This document shows positions 19,334-27,160 of a stretch of DNA of 64,000 nucleotides, piece by piece (within the stretch, counting starts at the first letter, position 1; each line of letters opens with the position of its first letter). The notes below the pieces were generated by a model. It worked only from the letters and a program-made list of their open reading frames with translations, ran no database searches and was not told where the DNA came from. Both the position numbers and the translations under genes were made by a program. Source of the DNA: Prochlorococcus marinus XMU1404 (GTDB lineage Bacteria; Cyanobacteriota; Cyanobacteriia; PCC-6307; Cyanobiaceae); NCBI RefSeq assembly GCF_017696175.1, contig NZ_JAAORE010000001.1:434001-498000 (forward strand). The letters are read 5' to 3'.

Positions 19334-19870
19334 TTATGCCCACCATGGATTTTCATTAGTTCTAAAGTCAGTTTCTGACCATTGTTTGACGAGTACAGCA
19401 TCATCTTCAATATCTACATGAGCCAGCGCTAAAGATAAAGGAGCAGGCCCTCTGACTACTTTCCCATTTGTATCGTACTGACTGCCATGACAAGGACATA
19501 TAAATTTATTAGCACCACTATCCCATGGGACAACGCAACCTAAATGAGTACAAATTGCATTTAAACCAAATTCTCCTATTTCCCCACCCTCATTAACTAT
19601 TAAATAAGTTGGATCTCCCTTTAGACCCTGCACTAGACTTCTGTCTCCCGCTTGATGGGTAGCCAACCAACCTGTCTTAGTTATTGGATTCCCTAATTCA
19701 TCTTTAGCAGAAGTTCCACCGCCACCACCACCTGCTCTCAAAGGCATGAAATAATTTGCTACGGGGTAAAGTGCTCCTAAAGCCACACCTGTTGCAGTAC
19801 CAAATGTAAGAAGATTCATAAATTGCCTTCGACCCATTGAAGGGACATCATTGGAACTTAATTGAGTCAT
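19334..19870 (-). CDS. petC: Rieske iron-sulfur protein of cytochrome b6f
   Basis: This subunit carries the 2Fe-2S cluster that takes electrons from plastoquinol. The 178-residue protein has an N-terminal anchor with a twin-Arg-like sequence ([13 protein letters not shown]), a Gly-rich hinge (RAGGGGGG), and cluster ligands in CTHLGC near residue 108 and CPCHGSQYD near 126. The twin-Arg motif fits export by the Tat pathway, and tatC lies 410 bases beyond its start. It is the first gene of petCA. Confidence 0.97.
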   Translation of the reverse strand: MTQLSSNDVPSMGRRQFMNLLTFGTATGVALGALYPVANYFMPLRAGGGGGGTSAKDELGNPITKTGWLATHQAGDRSLVQGLKGDPTYLIVNEGGEIGEFGLNAICTHLGCVVPWDSGANKFICPCHGSQYDTNGKVVRGPAPLSLALAHVDIEDDAVLVKQWSETDFRTNENPWWA

Positions 19871-19993
19871 TCGCTACTTGGTTCTGTTATTTATTAGTTA
19901 TTATGAATCAAATTGTTCAATTTCTGTTGCAAATAGATAGGACTTTTAATAATTTAAAGTAAAAGTTTAGGAAGTCTTAATTAATTGATTTAA

Positions 19994-20311
19994 ATGAACC
20001 CATTAATAGTAGATGAAGTTATTCATTATTTGATTCATCGTTGGGGGAAAAAATATGATTTTAGGCTCTTTAGAAGAGGAAATTTTGTCTATTTTCAAAT
20101 GATGTGGGGATTTCTTGGACAGGAATCATTCCCTTTAAGTGAAGATGAATACAAAAAATCGATAGCCGAGAAAATCGAGATTTTGAATAGATGTGGATAT
20201 TCAGAGGAAGTAAGGGAATGGCTAAAGAAAGTCAATGCTAAGCCAAGGTTAGGTAGAGCTGTTAGCTTGCAATTAAATGTTAATGAGAAGATGAAAGAGT
20301 TTTTGACTTAA
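19994..20311 (+). CDS. DUF3067 family protein
   Basis: The 105-residue product looks like the cyanobacterial and plastid DUF3067 family: a short N-terminal helix (IVDEVIHYLIHRWGKKYDF), an aromatic strand region (LFRRGNFVYFQMMWGFLGQ) and a helical end (CGYSEEVREWLKKV). It has no signal peptide or membrane helix. Its function is not known to me from the sequence. It is divergent from petC, and its last 32 bases overlap the 3' end of the convergent tatC, an unusually long overlap for this region. Confidence 0.78.
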   Translation: MNPLIVDEVIHYLIHRWGKKYDFRLFRRGNFVYFQMMWGFLGQESFPLSEDEYKKSIAEKIEILNRCGYSEEVREWLKKVNAKPRLGRAVSLQLNVNEKMKEFLT

Positions 20312-21038
20312 GATTTTCTGATAAGTAAGTTAATCCAGTACCCACAAAAAATAAAAACACAATCGATATAGATAGCAACGACATTGTCAATGGGTCTGTT
20401 GAAGGGGTAATCACTGCAGATAAGATTGCTGATGAGATTACAACTATCTTCCAATTCGAAATCATTTTTTCAGTTGTAATTATTCCAAGAGAACCAAGAA
20501 TAAATTGTAGTACTGGCAATTGAAAAGCTATTGCAGTGCTGGACATTAACAAGAGAACAAAATCAAAATATCTTTCTATAGACCAAGTTGGTTCAACAAT
20601 ATCAGCACCGAAAGTAATAAAGAAATTTATGGCTGCAGGAACTAATATCCACCATGAAAAAATTAATCCCAAGAAAAATAGAAGACCTGAACCGAAAACT
20701 GCGGGTAAGATAAGGCTTTTTTCTTGTTTTGTTAAACCAGGGGAAATGAATAATATTATTTGATAAAAAATATAAGGAATAGAAACTATTAATCCGCTGT
20801 AACCTGCAACTTTAATAGCGACAAATAAAAACTCTCCTGGAGCAAGTTGTAGTAAATGAATATCACCAGCTGGGATTTCTAAAAAAGATATTAATGGCTT
20901 TATAATAAGAAAACTAAAGAATATTGATATAAGTATTGAGTAAATTGAGTTAAGTATCCTTTGACGAAGCTCCTCTAAATGATCACTAAAAGTCATCGAA
21001 TCTGATAATTTATTTTCACTCTGACCTGTTCCTTTCAT
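20280..21038 (-). CDS. tatC: Sec-independent (Tat) protein translocase subunit TatC
   Basis: TatC is the receptor for twin-arginine signal peptides in the Tat pathway, which exports folded proteins such as the Rieske protein. The 252-residue protein has six membrane helices. FSDHLEELRQRILNSIY near residue 18 contains the conserved Glu and Arg of the first cytoplasmic segment, and FGSGLLFFLGLIFSW and FQLPVLQFILG match family motifs. Its start lies 80 bases after the small membrane protein gene on the same strand. The end overlaps the DUF3067 gene. Confidence 0.94.
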   Translation of the reverse strand: MKGTGQSENKLSDSMTFSDHLEELRQRILNSIYSILISIFFSFLIIKPLISFLEIPAGDIHLLQLAPGEFLFVAIKVAGYSGLIVSIPYIFYQIILFISPGLTKQEKSLILPAVFGSGLLFFLGLIFSWWILVPAAINFFITFGADIVEPTWSIERYFDFVLLLMSSTAIAFQLPVLQFILGSLGIITTEKMISNWKIVVISSAILSAVITPSTDPLTMSLLSISIVFLFFVGTGLTYLSENLKSKTLSSSH

Positions 21039-21118
21039 TATAAATTAGTGAAGATTTTGTAAGAAAAAGGTTTAAGATAACTATTGTCAAAATTCAATTT
21101 ATTTTTTGATAAATTTAG

Positions 21119-21379
21119 TTATTTGTTTAATTTAGGATTAGTTGGATCTGGTAATAAGAAGGGTGGGGCATCATTTAGAGATGATTCACCATAAGTTTCA
21201 TATTCTCTATATCCACCCATTTTCCCATTTGTTTTCATTAAAGCGCTTACGAAGGCGAGTAGTAAGAAGACAGTAGGAGCCCCAATTATTAATGCAGCAC
21301 CAAAGAGATATCCAACAATAAATTCTGGAAAACTATGATTTCCTAAAAATTCATGACTGCCCAAAAGAAAATCAAACAT
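21119..21379 (-). CDS. Small one-helix membrane protein, uncharacterised
   Basis: The 86-residue product has a short N-terminal segment (MFDFLLGSHEFLGNHSF), one long hydrophobic stretch near residues 18-48 (VGYLFGAALIIGAPTVFLLL) and a polar Pro-rich tail (ESSLNDAPPFLLPDPTNPK). It sits between the rqcH-like gene and tatC on one strand. The size and layout resemble small thylakoid membrane proteins, but I cannot assign it to a known subunit. Confidence 0.7.
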   Translation of the reverse strand: MFDFLLGSHEFLGNHSFPEFIVGYLFGAALIIGAPTVFLLLAFVSALMKTNGKMGGYREYETYGESSLNDAPPFLLPDPTNPKLNK

Positions 21380-21407
21380 TTAGTTTTAAAATTTTTTTTA
21401 TTATAAA

Positions 21408-23132
21408 CTAAATTACTGTTTTAAGATTTTTTTTAATATATTCTTCTCCTCTTGTAGGATTTCCCCAAATAATTTCTCCATTTTTAAAGGAAACGCAACC
21501 CGGCCCTCCTCTTTTGATTTTTTGCAAATCTTTAATCTTTACTAAATTAATTGGAACTTTAATGTTTCTTTTTGCCTTGCTAAATAAAGCAGCTAAATCT
21601 GCAGCTATTTGAAGATCTTGTTCAGATGCTGCTTGAGATGAAGACTTCAAAACTACATGACTGCCTGGTGATTCCTGTGCATGAAACCATAAATCTCCTT
21701 TTTTTGAGTACTTAAAGCTTATCAAGTCATTTTGCCGCATATTTCTCCCTACCTGAAGCTTCAATCCTGTTGGAGTGTCTACTTGAATTGGTGAAGATTG
21801 TATCTCAGATGTACTCTTCTTATCTTCTCTTTGCCTCTTAATATTGATATTAAACTCGTTGCAAATTTCTTCCATAATTTCTTCTAGTAGTCTGATTCTC
21901 ATAAAAGGTTTTTCATGATTTAAAGAATTTAAATTTTCTATGAGTGTAGTGAATTCATCCAATCTATCCATATTTGTTTTGTAAATACTTAATCTTTCTT
22001 TTATCAATTCTCTAGATCTCTTTAGTTTTTTTGACTTTTTATATAGTTTTTGTCCTTTAATAATATCTCGTTTCTTAATTTCATTTGAAGAGAATATATT
22101 GTCAGCTTTTTCTTTATATATCTCGTAGCTTTCCGATTTTGTAAGAAGATCATATTGAATATTAAAATTCTTTTTCTCAGTATTGGTCTGTTTAAAAATT
22201 ATCCCTTCAATTTTCTTTTCCAATAATTCAAGTTTTTTTTGTTTCAGATAATAATCATAATAATTCTCTAAACTGGTGCATAAATCTATTTTATTTTCGC
22301 AATTAATTTCTTTATCAAAAAACCAAACGCAATAAAAATCTTTATTAAATTTGGAAAAGTTAAAGTTATTGTTTTTAAACCTATTTATCCAAATCTTCCA
22401 ATTTTTAAAAATTTCCTTTAAGTCCGAATCGCCAATGAAATCGATATTTTTTTCCATTATTTTCGTATTGCCAGTTTTGCTAACAATCTCTAATTGTTTA
22501 GTGAGGATAGGGCTAACTCCTTGATAGGTATTTATTAAACAGTATTTCAAGGACTCAGGTACAGTTGAAATTGAGTCTTTCCATGATTGAAAAGACTCAT
22601 CTTCTTTAGGTTTTTTTTTGAGATTGACTGGAGGGCTAGAATAAATTGATCCTGTTGAAATTGTTCTAAAACTAGATTGACTTGATTTAATTTGTTTACC
22701 AACTGCAATTATTTTATGTTTATTATCCAAATAGAAAATATTACTATGTTTTCCCATTAATTCAAAAATTAAATACTTATTAATTTCATCTCCAGGTTTT
22801 TTTGCAAAACTAAATTTTATAATTCTCTCGAAATCATCTTGATCAATCGAAATTAAAGCCATATACTTCAATCCGTATCTTATTTGTTTAGAAAGTGTGC
22901 TTTCTCTCCCAATCTTTTCTGGCTTATTTATCTTTAGTAGTCTAGGAGATTCTCCATTCCATGAAACTTCTAACCATGTTTGAGAATAAACTCCTCTGAA
23001 ACATAATTGAATTGTATTAGGCTCTGGTTGTTGGGCAGTTTCAAACTTTGTAGGTAAAATGTTCTTTGTTAAATAATGCAAGACAGATCTAATAGATGTA
23101 ATATCCATTATCTGTGGAACACCTTTTTGCAT
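21408..23132 (-). CDS. NFACT/Rqc2-family ribosome quality control protein (RqcH-like)
   Basis: Proteins of this family (formerly called fibronectin-binding) bind stalled 50S-nascent chain complexes and recruit tRNA-Ala to add Ala tails. The 574-residue protein has the NFACT-N domain (to about residue 270, with LMGKHSNIFYLD near 130), a long coiled-coil middle (about 290-450, many Lys/Glu/Leu) and the NFACT-R/DUF814 domain with GRNMRQNDLISFKYSKKGD and WFHAQESPGSHV near 475-505. The expected Asp-Arg pair reads Glu-Arg here (DDFERIIKF). ATG codons at 23132 and 23108 are both possible starts. Confidence 0.87.
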   Translation of the reverse strand: MQKGVPQIMDITSIRSVLHYLTKNILPTKFETAQQPEPNTIQLCFRGVYSQTWLEVSWNGESPRLLKINKPEKIGRESTLSKQIRYGLKYMALISIDQDDFERIIKFSFAKKPGDEINKYLIFELMGKHSNIFYLDNKHKIIAVGKQIKSSQSSFRTISTGSIYSSPPVNLKKKPKEDESFQSWKDSISTVPESLKYCLINTYQGVSPILTKQLEIVSKTGNTKIMEKNIDFIGDSDLKEIFKNWKIWINRFKNNNFNFSKFNKDFYCVWFFDKEINCENKIDLCTSLENYYDYYLKQKKLELLEKKIEGIIFKQTNTEKKNFNIQYDLLTKSESYEIYKEKADNIFSSNEIKKRDIIKGQKLYKKSKKLKRSRELIKERLSIYKTNMDRLDEFTTLIENLNSLNHEKPFMRIRLLEEIMEEICNEFNINIKRQREDKKSTSEIQSSPIQVDTPTGLKLQVGRNMRQNDLISFKYSKKGDLWFHAQESPGSHVVLKSSSQAASEQDLQIAADLAALFSKAKRNIKVPINLVKIKDLQKIKRGGPGCVSFKNGEIIWGNPTRGEEYIKKNLKTVI

Positions 23133-23181
23133 TATTCTTTTTTAATTCACAAGAAGTTTATTTTACTGTAAAAAATTTAAT

Positions 23182-23736
23182 ATGAAAAATCAAAAAAAAC
23201 TTATTATCCTTACTGGACCTAGCGGGGTGGGTAAAGGAACAGTTATTAAAGAAATATTAGGTAAAGAAAAAAAATTTTGGCTTTCAATATCTGCGACTAC
23301 TAGAGAACCTAGAGAGGGAGAGAAGGAAGGAGAAAATTACTACTTTTTAAATCAAGAAAAGTTTAAAGAAATGATTGAACAAAACCTGTTCCTTGAATGG
23401 GCTCAATTCGCTGGAAACTACTACGGAACACCTTTGTATTCTGTTAATGAGAAAATAAAAAAGGGATTTACAGTACTACTTGAAATTGAAGTAGAGGGTG
23501 CAAGGCAAATAAAAAATAAGTTTCCTAATTCAACTTCAATATTTTTACTTCCTCCGAATAAAGAAGAGTTAGAGAGAAGAATAAGAAATAGAGGTACAGA
23601 AAAAGAAGAGGCAATTAAAAAAAGACTCTCAAGGGCTAATTATGAGATTTCAGTATCAAATCAATTTGATTTTGCATTAACAAATCACAATGTTGATGAA
23701 ACAGCAAAAAAAATAATCAAGTTAATAAAAACTTGA
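23182..23736 (+). CDS. gmk: Guanylate kinase
   Basis: This enzyme phosphorylates GMP to GDP with ATP. The 184-residue protein has the P-loop TGPSGVGKGTV near residues 11-21, the GMP-binding region SATTREPREGEKEGENYYF near 38-57, and LLEIEVEGARQIK near 100. Length is typical. It is divergent from the rqcH-like gene with about 50 bases between them. Its stop codon lies inside the right arm of a terminator hairpin shared with psaJ. Confidence 0.95.
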   Translation: MKNQKKLIILTGPSGVGKGTVIKEILGKEKKFWLSISATTREPREGEKEGENYYFLNQEKFKEMIEQNLFLEWAQFAGNYYGTPLYSVNEKIKKGFTVLLEIEVEGARQIKNKFPNSTSIFLLPPNKEELERRIRNRGTEKEEAIKKRLSRANYEISVSNQFDFALTNHNVDETAKKIIKLIKT

Positions 23737-23741
23737 TTATT
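23712..23741. terminator. Bidirectional intrinsic terminator between gmk and psaJ
   Basis: A perfect 10-base inverted repeat, AATAATCAAG and CTTGATTATT, is separated by a 10-base loop. On the plus strand it runs into a T-rich tract (TTTTCTCTTTT) and covers the gmk stop codon at 23734-23736. On the minus strand it is followed by eight T residues. It therefore has the form of a terminator for both converging transcripts, gmk and psaF-psaJ. Confidence 0.85.
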
Positions 23742-23751
23742 TTCTCTTTTA

Positions 23752-23886
23752 TCAGCTCATTGGATGGAATAATAAATCTGGGAAAAACCTATTAAATTCA
23801 ATAATTATTCCAGCTGTAAGGCTTAGCCAAATTGCTGCTACCACTGGGGCAGATCTGACAAATTTTGTGTTTAGAATTTTGAACAT
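23752..23886 (-). CDS. psaJ: Photosystem I subunit IX
   Basis: PsaJ is a small membrane subunit of photosystem I that packs against PsaF. The 44-residue frame begins at ATG 23886 and reads [20 protein letters not shown], then [20 protein letters not shown] and HPMS, with one membrane helix and the conserved [12 protein letters not shown] end. It lies 28 bases after psaF on the same strand, the classic psaF-psaJ operon, and ends at the hairpin shared with gmk. Confidence 0.95.
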   Translation of the reverse strand: MFKILNTKFVRSAPVVAAIWLSLTAGIIIEFNRFFPDLLFHPMS

Positions 23887-23914
23887 TTGTTTTATAAAAG
23901 TTTTTTAAAGATGT

Positions 23915-24469
23915 TTAGCGAGGACCATTAAGTGTAATATTGTTGTCTTTCTCTCTTAAATCCCCATTCCTACCTTGTTTATTAGCAAGAAGAGGCCATT
24001 GCGCTCCTTTTACAAGACATTTTCTGGCTAAGTCTAGGTCAATAATGATCTCAAGATCTGCTGGATTCTTAGTCTTTTTTGATTCAATCAGATACTCTCT
24101 TCCTGACCAACCTATAATTCCAGCTATGTAAATAAACAATACTCCTGGAATAAGTAAATCTCCCTCATGACCTCTATTTAAAAGAGCACCCCATGGTTCA
24201 AGTGGAGGTCCAATAATTAAATGTGGAAGACCATCATCTCCGCATGATGCTTTTCCATATCTTTCAAATCTTGAGATGTCTTTTTGAGTAGTTGCAGAAC
24301 TTGCTCTCTCAATGAATTTAGGGTTTTCAGAGCATTTTGTTAGGGCTGTTGCAGTATATTCTGTGCTTGCTCTGTCTACGTTTAAAGCAGGCCCATTGGC
24401 AGCTAGAGCAATTGGAGTAATTCCTAGGAACAGAAAAACTGAGGTTATAATTGAAAAAAAGAATTTCAT
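23915..24469 (-). CDS. psaF: Photosystem I subunit III (plastocyanin/cyt c6 docking)
   Basis: PsaF lies on the lumenal side of photosystem I. The protein has a signal peptide (MKFFFSIITSVFLFLGITPI, cleavage near ALA), a lumenal domain with two Cys (TKCSENPKF and KASCGDDG), DGLPHLIIGPPLEPWG near residue 77, a membrane helix (LLIPGVLFIYIAGIIGWSG) and a C-terminal stromal helix (DLDLARKCLVKGAQWP). I chose ATG 24469; a TTG three codons upstream at 24478 would add only three residues. It is divergent from tsaD. Confidence 0.96.
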   Translation of the reverse strand: MKFFFSIITSVFLFLGITPIALAANGPALNVDRASTEYTATALTKCSENPKFIERASSATTQKDISRFERYGKASCGDDGLPHLIIGPPLEPWGALLNRGHEGDLLIPGVLFIYIAGIIGWSGREYLIESKKTKNPADLEIIIDLDLARKCLVKGAQWPLLANKQGRNGDLREKDNNITLNGPR

Positions 24470-24544
24470 AAGTTGCAATCTTTAATTCCTAAATAGTGTG
24501 TTAATTAAGAAATTAATATTAAAATAGAACAAGTTGTATCAAAT

Positions 24545-25615
24545 ATGCACAAAGTTTTAGCTATTGAAACAAGTTGTGATGAGACATCTGTCTCAATAGT
24601 TTCTAACATTAACGATAGTTTTAAAATTCATTCAAATATAATTGCAACTCAAATTAAAGATCATTCAAAATGGGGAGGAGTTGTTCCTGAGCTTGCAGCT
24701 AGAAAGCACTTGGAGTTATTACCTTTTGTTTTAGAAAAGGCTTTAAAAGAATCAAAAATCAAAATTGAGGAAATTGATTATATTGCATCAACTGTAGCTC
24801 CTGGATTAGTTGGATGTTTAAGAGTTGGCTCCATAACTGCAAGATCACTCTGCATATTACATTCAAAGCCATTTGTGGGAATTCATCATTTAGAGGGACA
24901 TTTATCTTCAATTCTATTTTCAGAAAACTATCCAAAGCAATCTTACCTTACATTACTTGTTAGTGGAGGACATACTGAATTGATAAAGGTTGATGATAGA
25001 AGAGTGATGCGAAGACTTGGGAAAAGTTTTGATGATGCCGCCGGAGAAGCATTTGATAAGGTTGGAAGATTATTAGGTCTTAGTTATCCTGGAGGACCAG
25101 CAATTGAAAAGATTGCTAAAAATGGAGACCCTATGAAATTTAATTTACCAAAATGCAGGATTTCTGATAAAAAAGGTGGATTTCTTAAATATGATTTCTC
25201 TTTTAGTGGTTTAAAAACAGCTGTATTAAGACTAGTTGAGAAAATAAATTTAGATGGGAAGAACGTCCCAGTTTCAGATATTGCTGCGAGTTTTGAGAGA
25301 GTTGTTGCAGAAGTCTTGGTAGAGAGAACTATAAGATGTGCAGAAGATCATGGCTTGGATAATATTGTTGTAGTTGGTGGAGTGGCTGCTAATAATACAT
25401 TAAGAAAAATGATGAAAAGTGAAGCTTGTAAAAAATCAATTAAAGTTCATTTAGCTCCCCTTAATCTTTGTACGGATAACGCGGCAATGATTGGAGCAGC
25501 GGCATTGTTCAGGATCAAATTTAAGGAGCATTTAAGTTCACTTAAATTAGGTGTTTCGGGAAGACTATCAATTGAACAAGCAAATACCCTTTATGAAGAA
25601 AATCCTCCTTTCTAA
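24545..25615 (+). CDS. tsaD: tRNA N6-adenosine threonylcarbamoyltransferase
   Basis: TsaD transfers the threonylcarbamoyl group to A37 of ANN-decoding tRNAs. The 356-residue ASKHA-fold protein starts AIETSCDETSVSIV, carries the metal-binding His pair in HHLEGHLSS near residues 114-120, LLVSGGHTELIKV near 140, the SFDDAAGEAFDKVGRLLGL motif near 160 and VVVGGVAANNTLR near 280. These are all diagnostic. It is followed 5 bases later by the hli gene on the same strand. Confidence 0.96.
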   Translation: MHKVLAIETSCDETSVSIVSNINDSFKIHSNIIATQIKDHSKWGGVVPELAARKHLELLPFVLEKALKESKIKIEEIDYIASTVAPGLVGCLRVGSITARSLCILHSKPFVGIHHLEGHLSSILFSENYPKQSYLTLLVSGGHTELIKVDDRRVMRRLGKSFDDAAGEAFDKVGRLLGLSYPGGPAIEKIAKNGDPMKFNLPKCRISDKKGGFLKYDFSFSGLKTAVLRLVEKINLDGKNVPVSDIAASFERVVAEVLVERTIRCAEDHGLDNIVVVGGVAANNTLRKMMKSEACKKSIKVHLAPLNLCTDNAAMIGAAALFRIKFKEHLSSLKLGVSGRLSIEQANTLYEENPPF

Positions 25616-25620
25616 CTGCA

Positions 25621-25797
25621 ATGAATAAACAACCTAAAATAGAGATCAAAGAGACAAAAAACTTCGTTGATAAAAAAGAACTGAATTTATGGAAAAGAGG
25701 TTTTACTCCTCAAGCTGAAATATGGAATGGAAGAATGGCAACTGTCGGGATAGGAATAATTTTTATTATTATTGCTTTGATAAGCCAATTTTCTTAA
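25621..25797 (+). CDS. hli: High-light-inducible protein (single-helix chlorophyll-binding family)
   Basis: The 58-residue frame at ATG 25621 ends in TAA at 25795-25797. It has a charged N-terminal half and the HLIP core AEIWNGRMATVGIGIIFIII, containing the E-x2-NGR-xA chlorophyll-binding pattern of the light-harvesting superfamily first helix. HLIPs bind chlorophyll and carotenoid at photosystems under stress and help recycle chlorophyll. It begins 5 bases after tsaD, so it may be read through from that gene. Prochlorococcus carries many hli copies; this one has the long N-terminus of the more conserved cyanobacterial class rather than the short phage-like class, which is my inference. Confidence 0.9.
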   Translation: MNKQPKIEIKETKNFVDKKELNLWKRGFTPQAEIWNGRMATVGIGIIFIIIALISQFS

Positions 25798-25960
25798 TAA
25801 AGATAAAATTCATTTGACTTAAAAGTATTTTTAAGAGATTCAATAAAAATTAGTTTTGTTCAGCCTATATATAAATTAAAAAGTATTGTATTTAATGGAC
25901 TTGCGATAAGATTATTGATTTAATCAAAATAACTCATATTTTTATCATTTATAAGTTTAT

Positions 25961-27160
25961 ATGACGCCTGAAAGGCTTGGATTACTTTGGGGAATAACTG
26001 TATTCGCAGGCGCTTGTGCTAGATTATTTTCTTCTTTTACAGGATTCCCAAGTGTCGTTATTTTATTGCTTTCGGGATTATTCATTGGAAGATCAGGCTT
26101 TGGACTTGTTGAACCTTTGGATCTCGGACAAGGACTTGAAACTATTGTTGGTCTCTTAGTCTGCTTGGTTTTGTTTGAAGGAGGACTAAATTTAAAACTG
26201 CCTGAAGGGAATGTAAGAAATACCGTTTTAAAAATTTCATTGGTCAGACTATTTATTTCGTTATCCGCTGGAATTTTTATTGCTCATTGGCTGGCAGGCC
26301 TTTCATGGCCAGTAGCAGGAATATATAGTGCCATAGTACTTGCTACTGGACCAACAGTTGTCTCTCCATTAGTTGAACAAATAAAGCTAGCTTCACCTCT
26401 TTCGGAAGTTTTAAAAGCAGAGGGGTTGTTACTTGAACCAATTGGAGCAGTACTAGCATTGTTACTCTTAGAACTAACTTTAGGAGACCTACGTGGGATT
26501 AACGATGTATTTATTGCATTAATGCAAAGGCTGGGAGGCGGAGTTTTAATAGGTTTAAGTGCAGGTTGGTTACTATCAGAAATTTTAAAAAAAATAAAAA
26601 ATGAAGCCTCATTTGGCATAGAGCTACAAGTTACCCTTGGCTTTATTTTCCTTGTGTATGGAATTTGTGAATATTTCTTGCCGGAATCAGGCTTGCCTGC
26701 TTCTGTAGCTTCAGGTTTTATTGTAGGTAAAAGAGAAGTAATTGATAGGGAAAGATTGGATAATTTAATAGGTGAATTAGCTCAATTAGCAATTACTGTT
26801 CTTTTCCCTCTTTTGGCAGCTGATGTTTCTTGGGGTGAATTAAGTCCGCTAGGTTGGGGAGGTGTTGTTTGCGTTTTTATGTTGATGATAATTGTTCGTC
26901 CTATAGCTATCTGGATTGCAACAAAGGGAAGAGAATTAGACTTAAAAGAGAAAATATTTTTAGCCTGGTTAGCCCCCAGAGGGATTGTGACTGCGGCGGT
27001 GGCCTCTCTTTTTTCTATAAGATTAGAACAGGCTGGTATTCTTGGAGCTGGACGTCTTCAGGGTTTAGTATTTCTTACAATTTTAATGACAGTAGGAATC
27101 CAAGGTCTCACAGCTAAACCTTTAGCAAATAGTCTTGAATTATGCCAAAAAGATTCTTAG
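25961..27160 (+). CDS. Na+(K+)/H+ antiporter, NhaP/CPA1 type
   Basis: This membrane exchanger swaps Na+ or K+ for protons. The 399-residue protein has about 12 hydrophobic segments. Typical CPA1 features are LFEGGLNLKL near residue 70, ATGPTVVSPLVEQI near 128 (the usual ATDP motif reads ATGP here), LEPIGAVLALL near 152 and LAWLAPRGIVTAAVASLFS near 325. The cytosolic C-terminal extension seen in many NhaP proteins is missing. Its last 4 bases overlap gltX on the opposite strand. Confidence 0.88.
   Translation: MTPERLGLLWGITVFAGACARLFSSFTGFPSVVILLLSGLFIGRSGFGLVEPLDLGQGLETIVGLLVCLVLFEGGLNLKLPEGNVRNTVLKISLVRLFISLSAGIFIAHWLAGLSWPVAGIYSAIVLATGPTVVSPLVEQIKLASPLSEVLKAEGLLLEPIGAVLALLLLELTLGDLRGINDVFIALMQRLGGGVLIGLSAGWLLSEILKKIKNEASFGIELQVTLGFIFLVYGICEYFLPESGLPASVASGFIVGKREVIDRERLDNLIGELAQLAITVLFPLLAADVSWGELSPLGWGGVVCVFMLMIIVRPIAIWIATKGRELDLKEKIFLAWLAPRGIVTAAVASLFSIRLEQAGILGAGRLQGLVFLTILMTVGIQGLTAKPLANSLELCQKDS

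Noticed and set aside
25961-26160. Hairpin CTTAAAA/TTTTAAG at about 25818-25835 as hli terminator
   Set aside because: The stem is only A/T plus one pair and no T tract follows; chance hairpins are common at this base composition.
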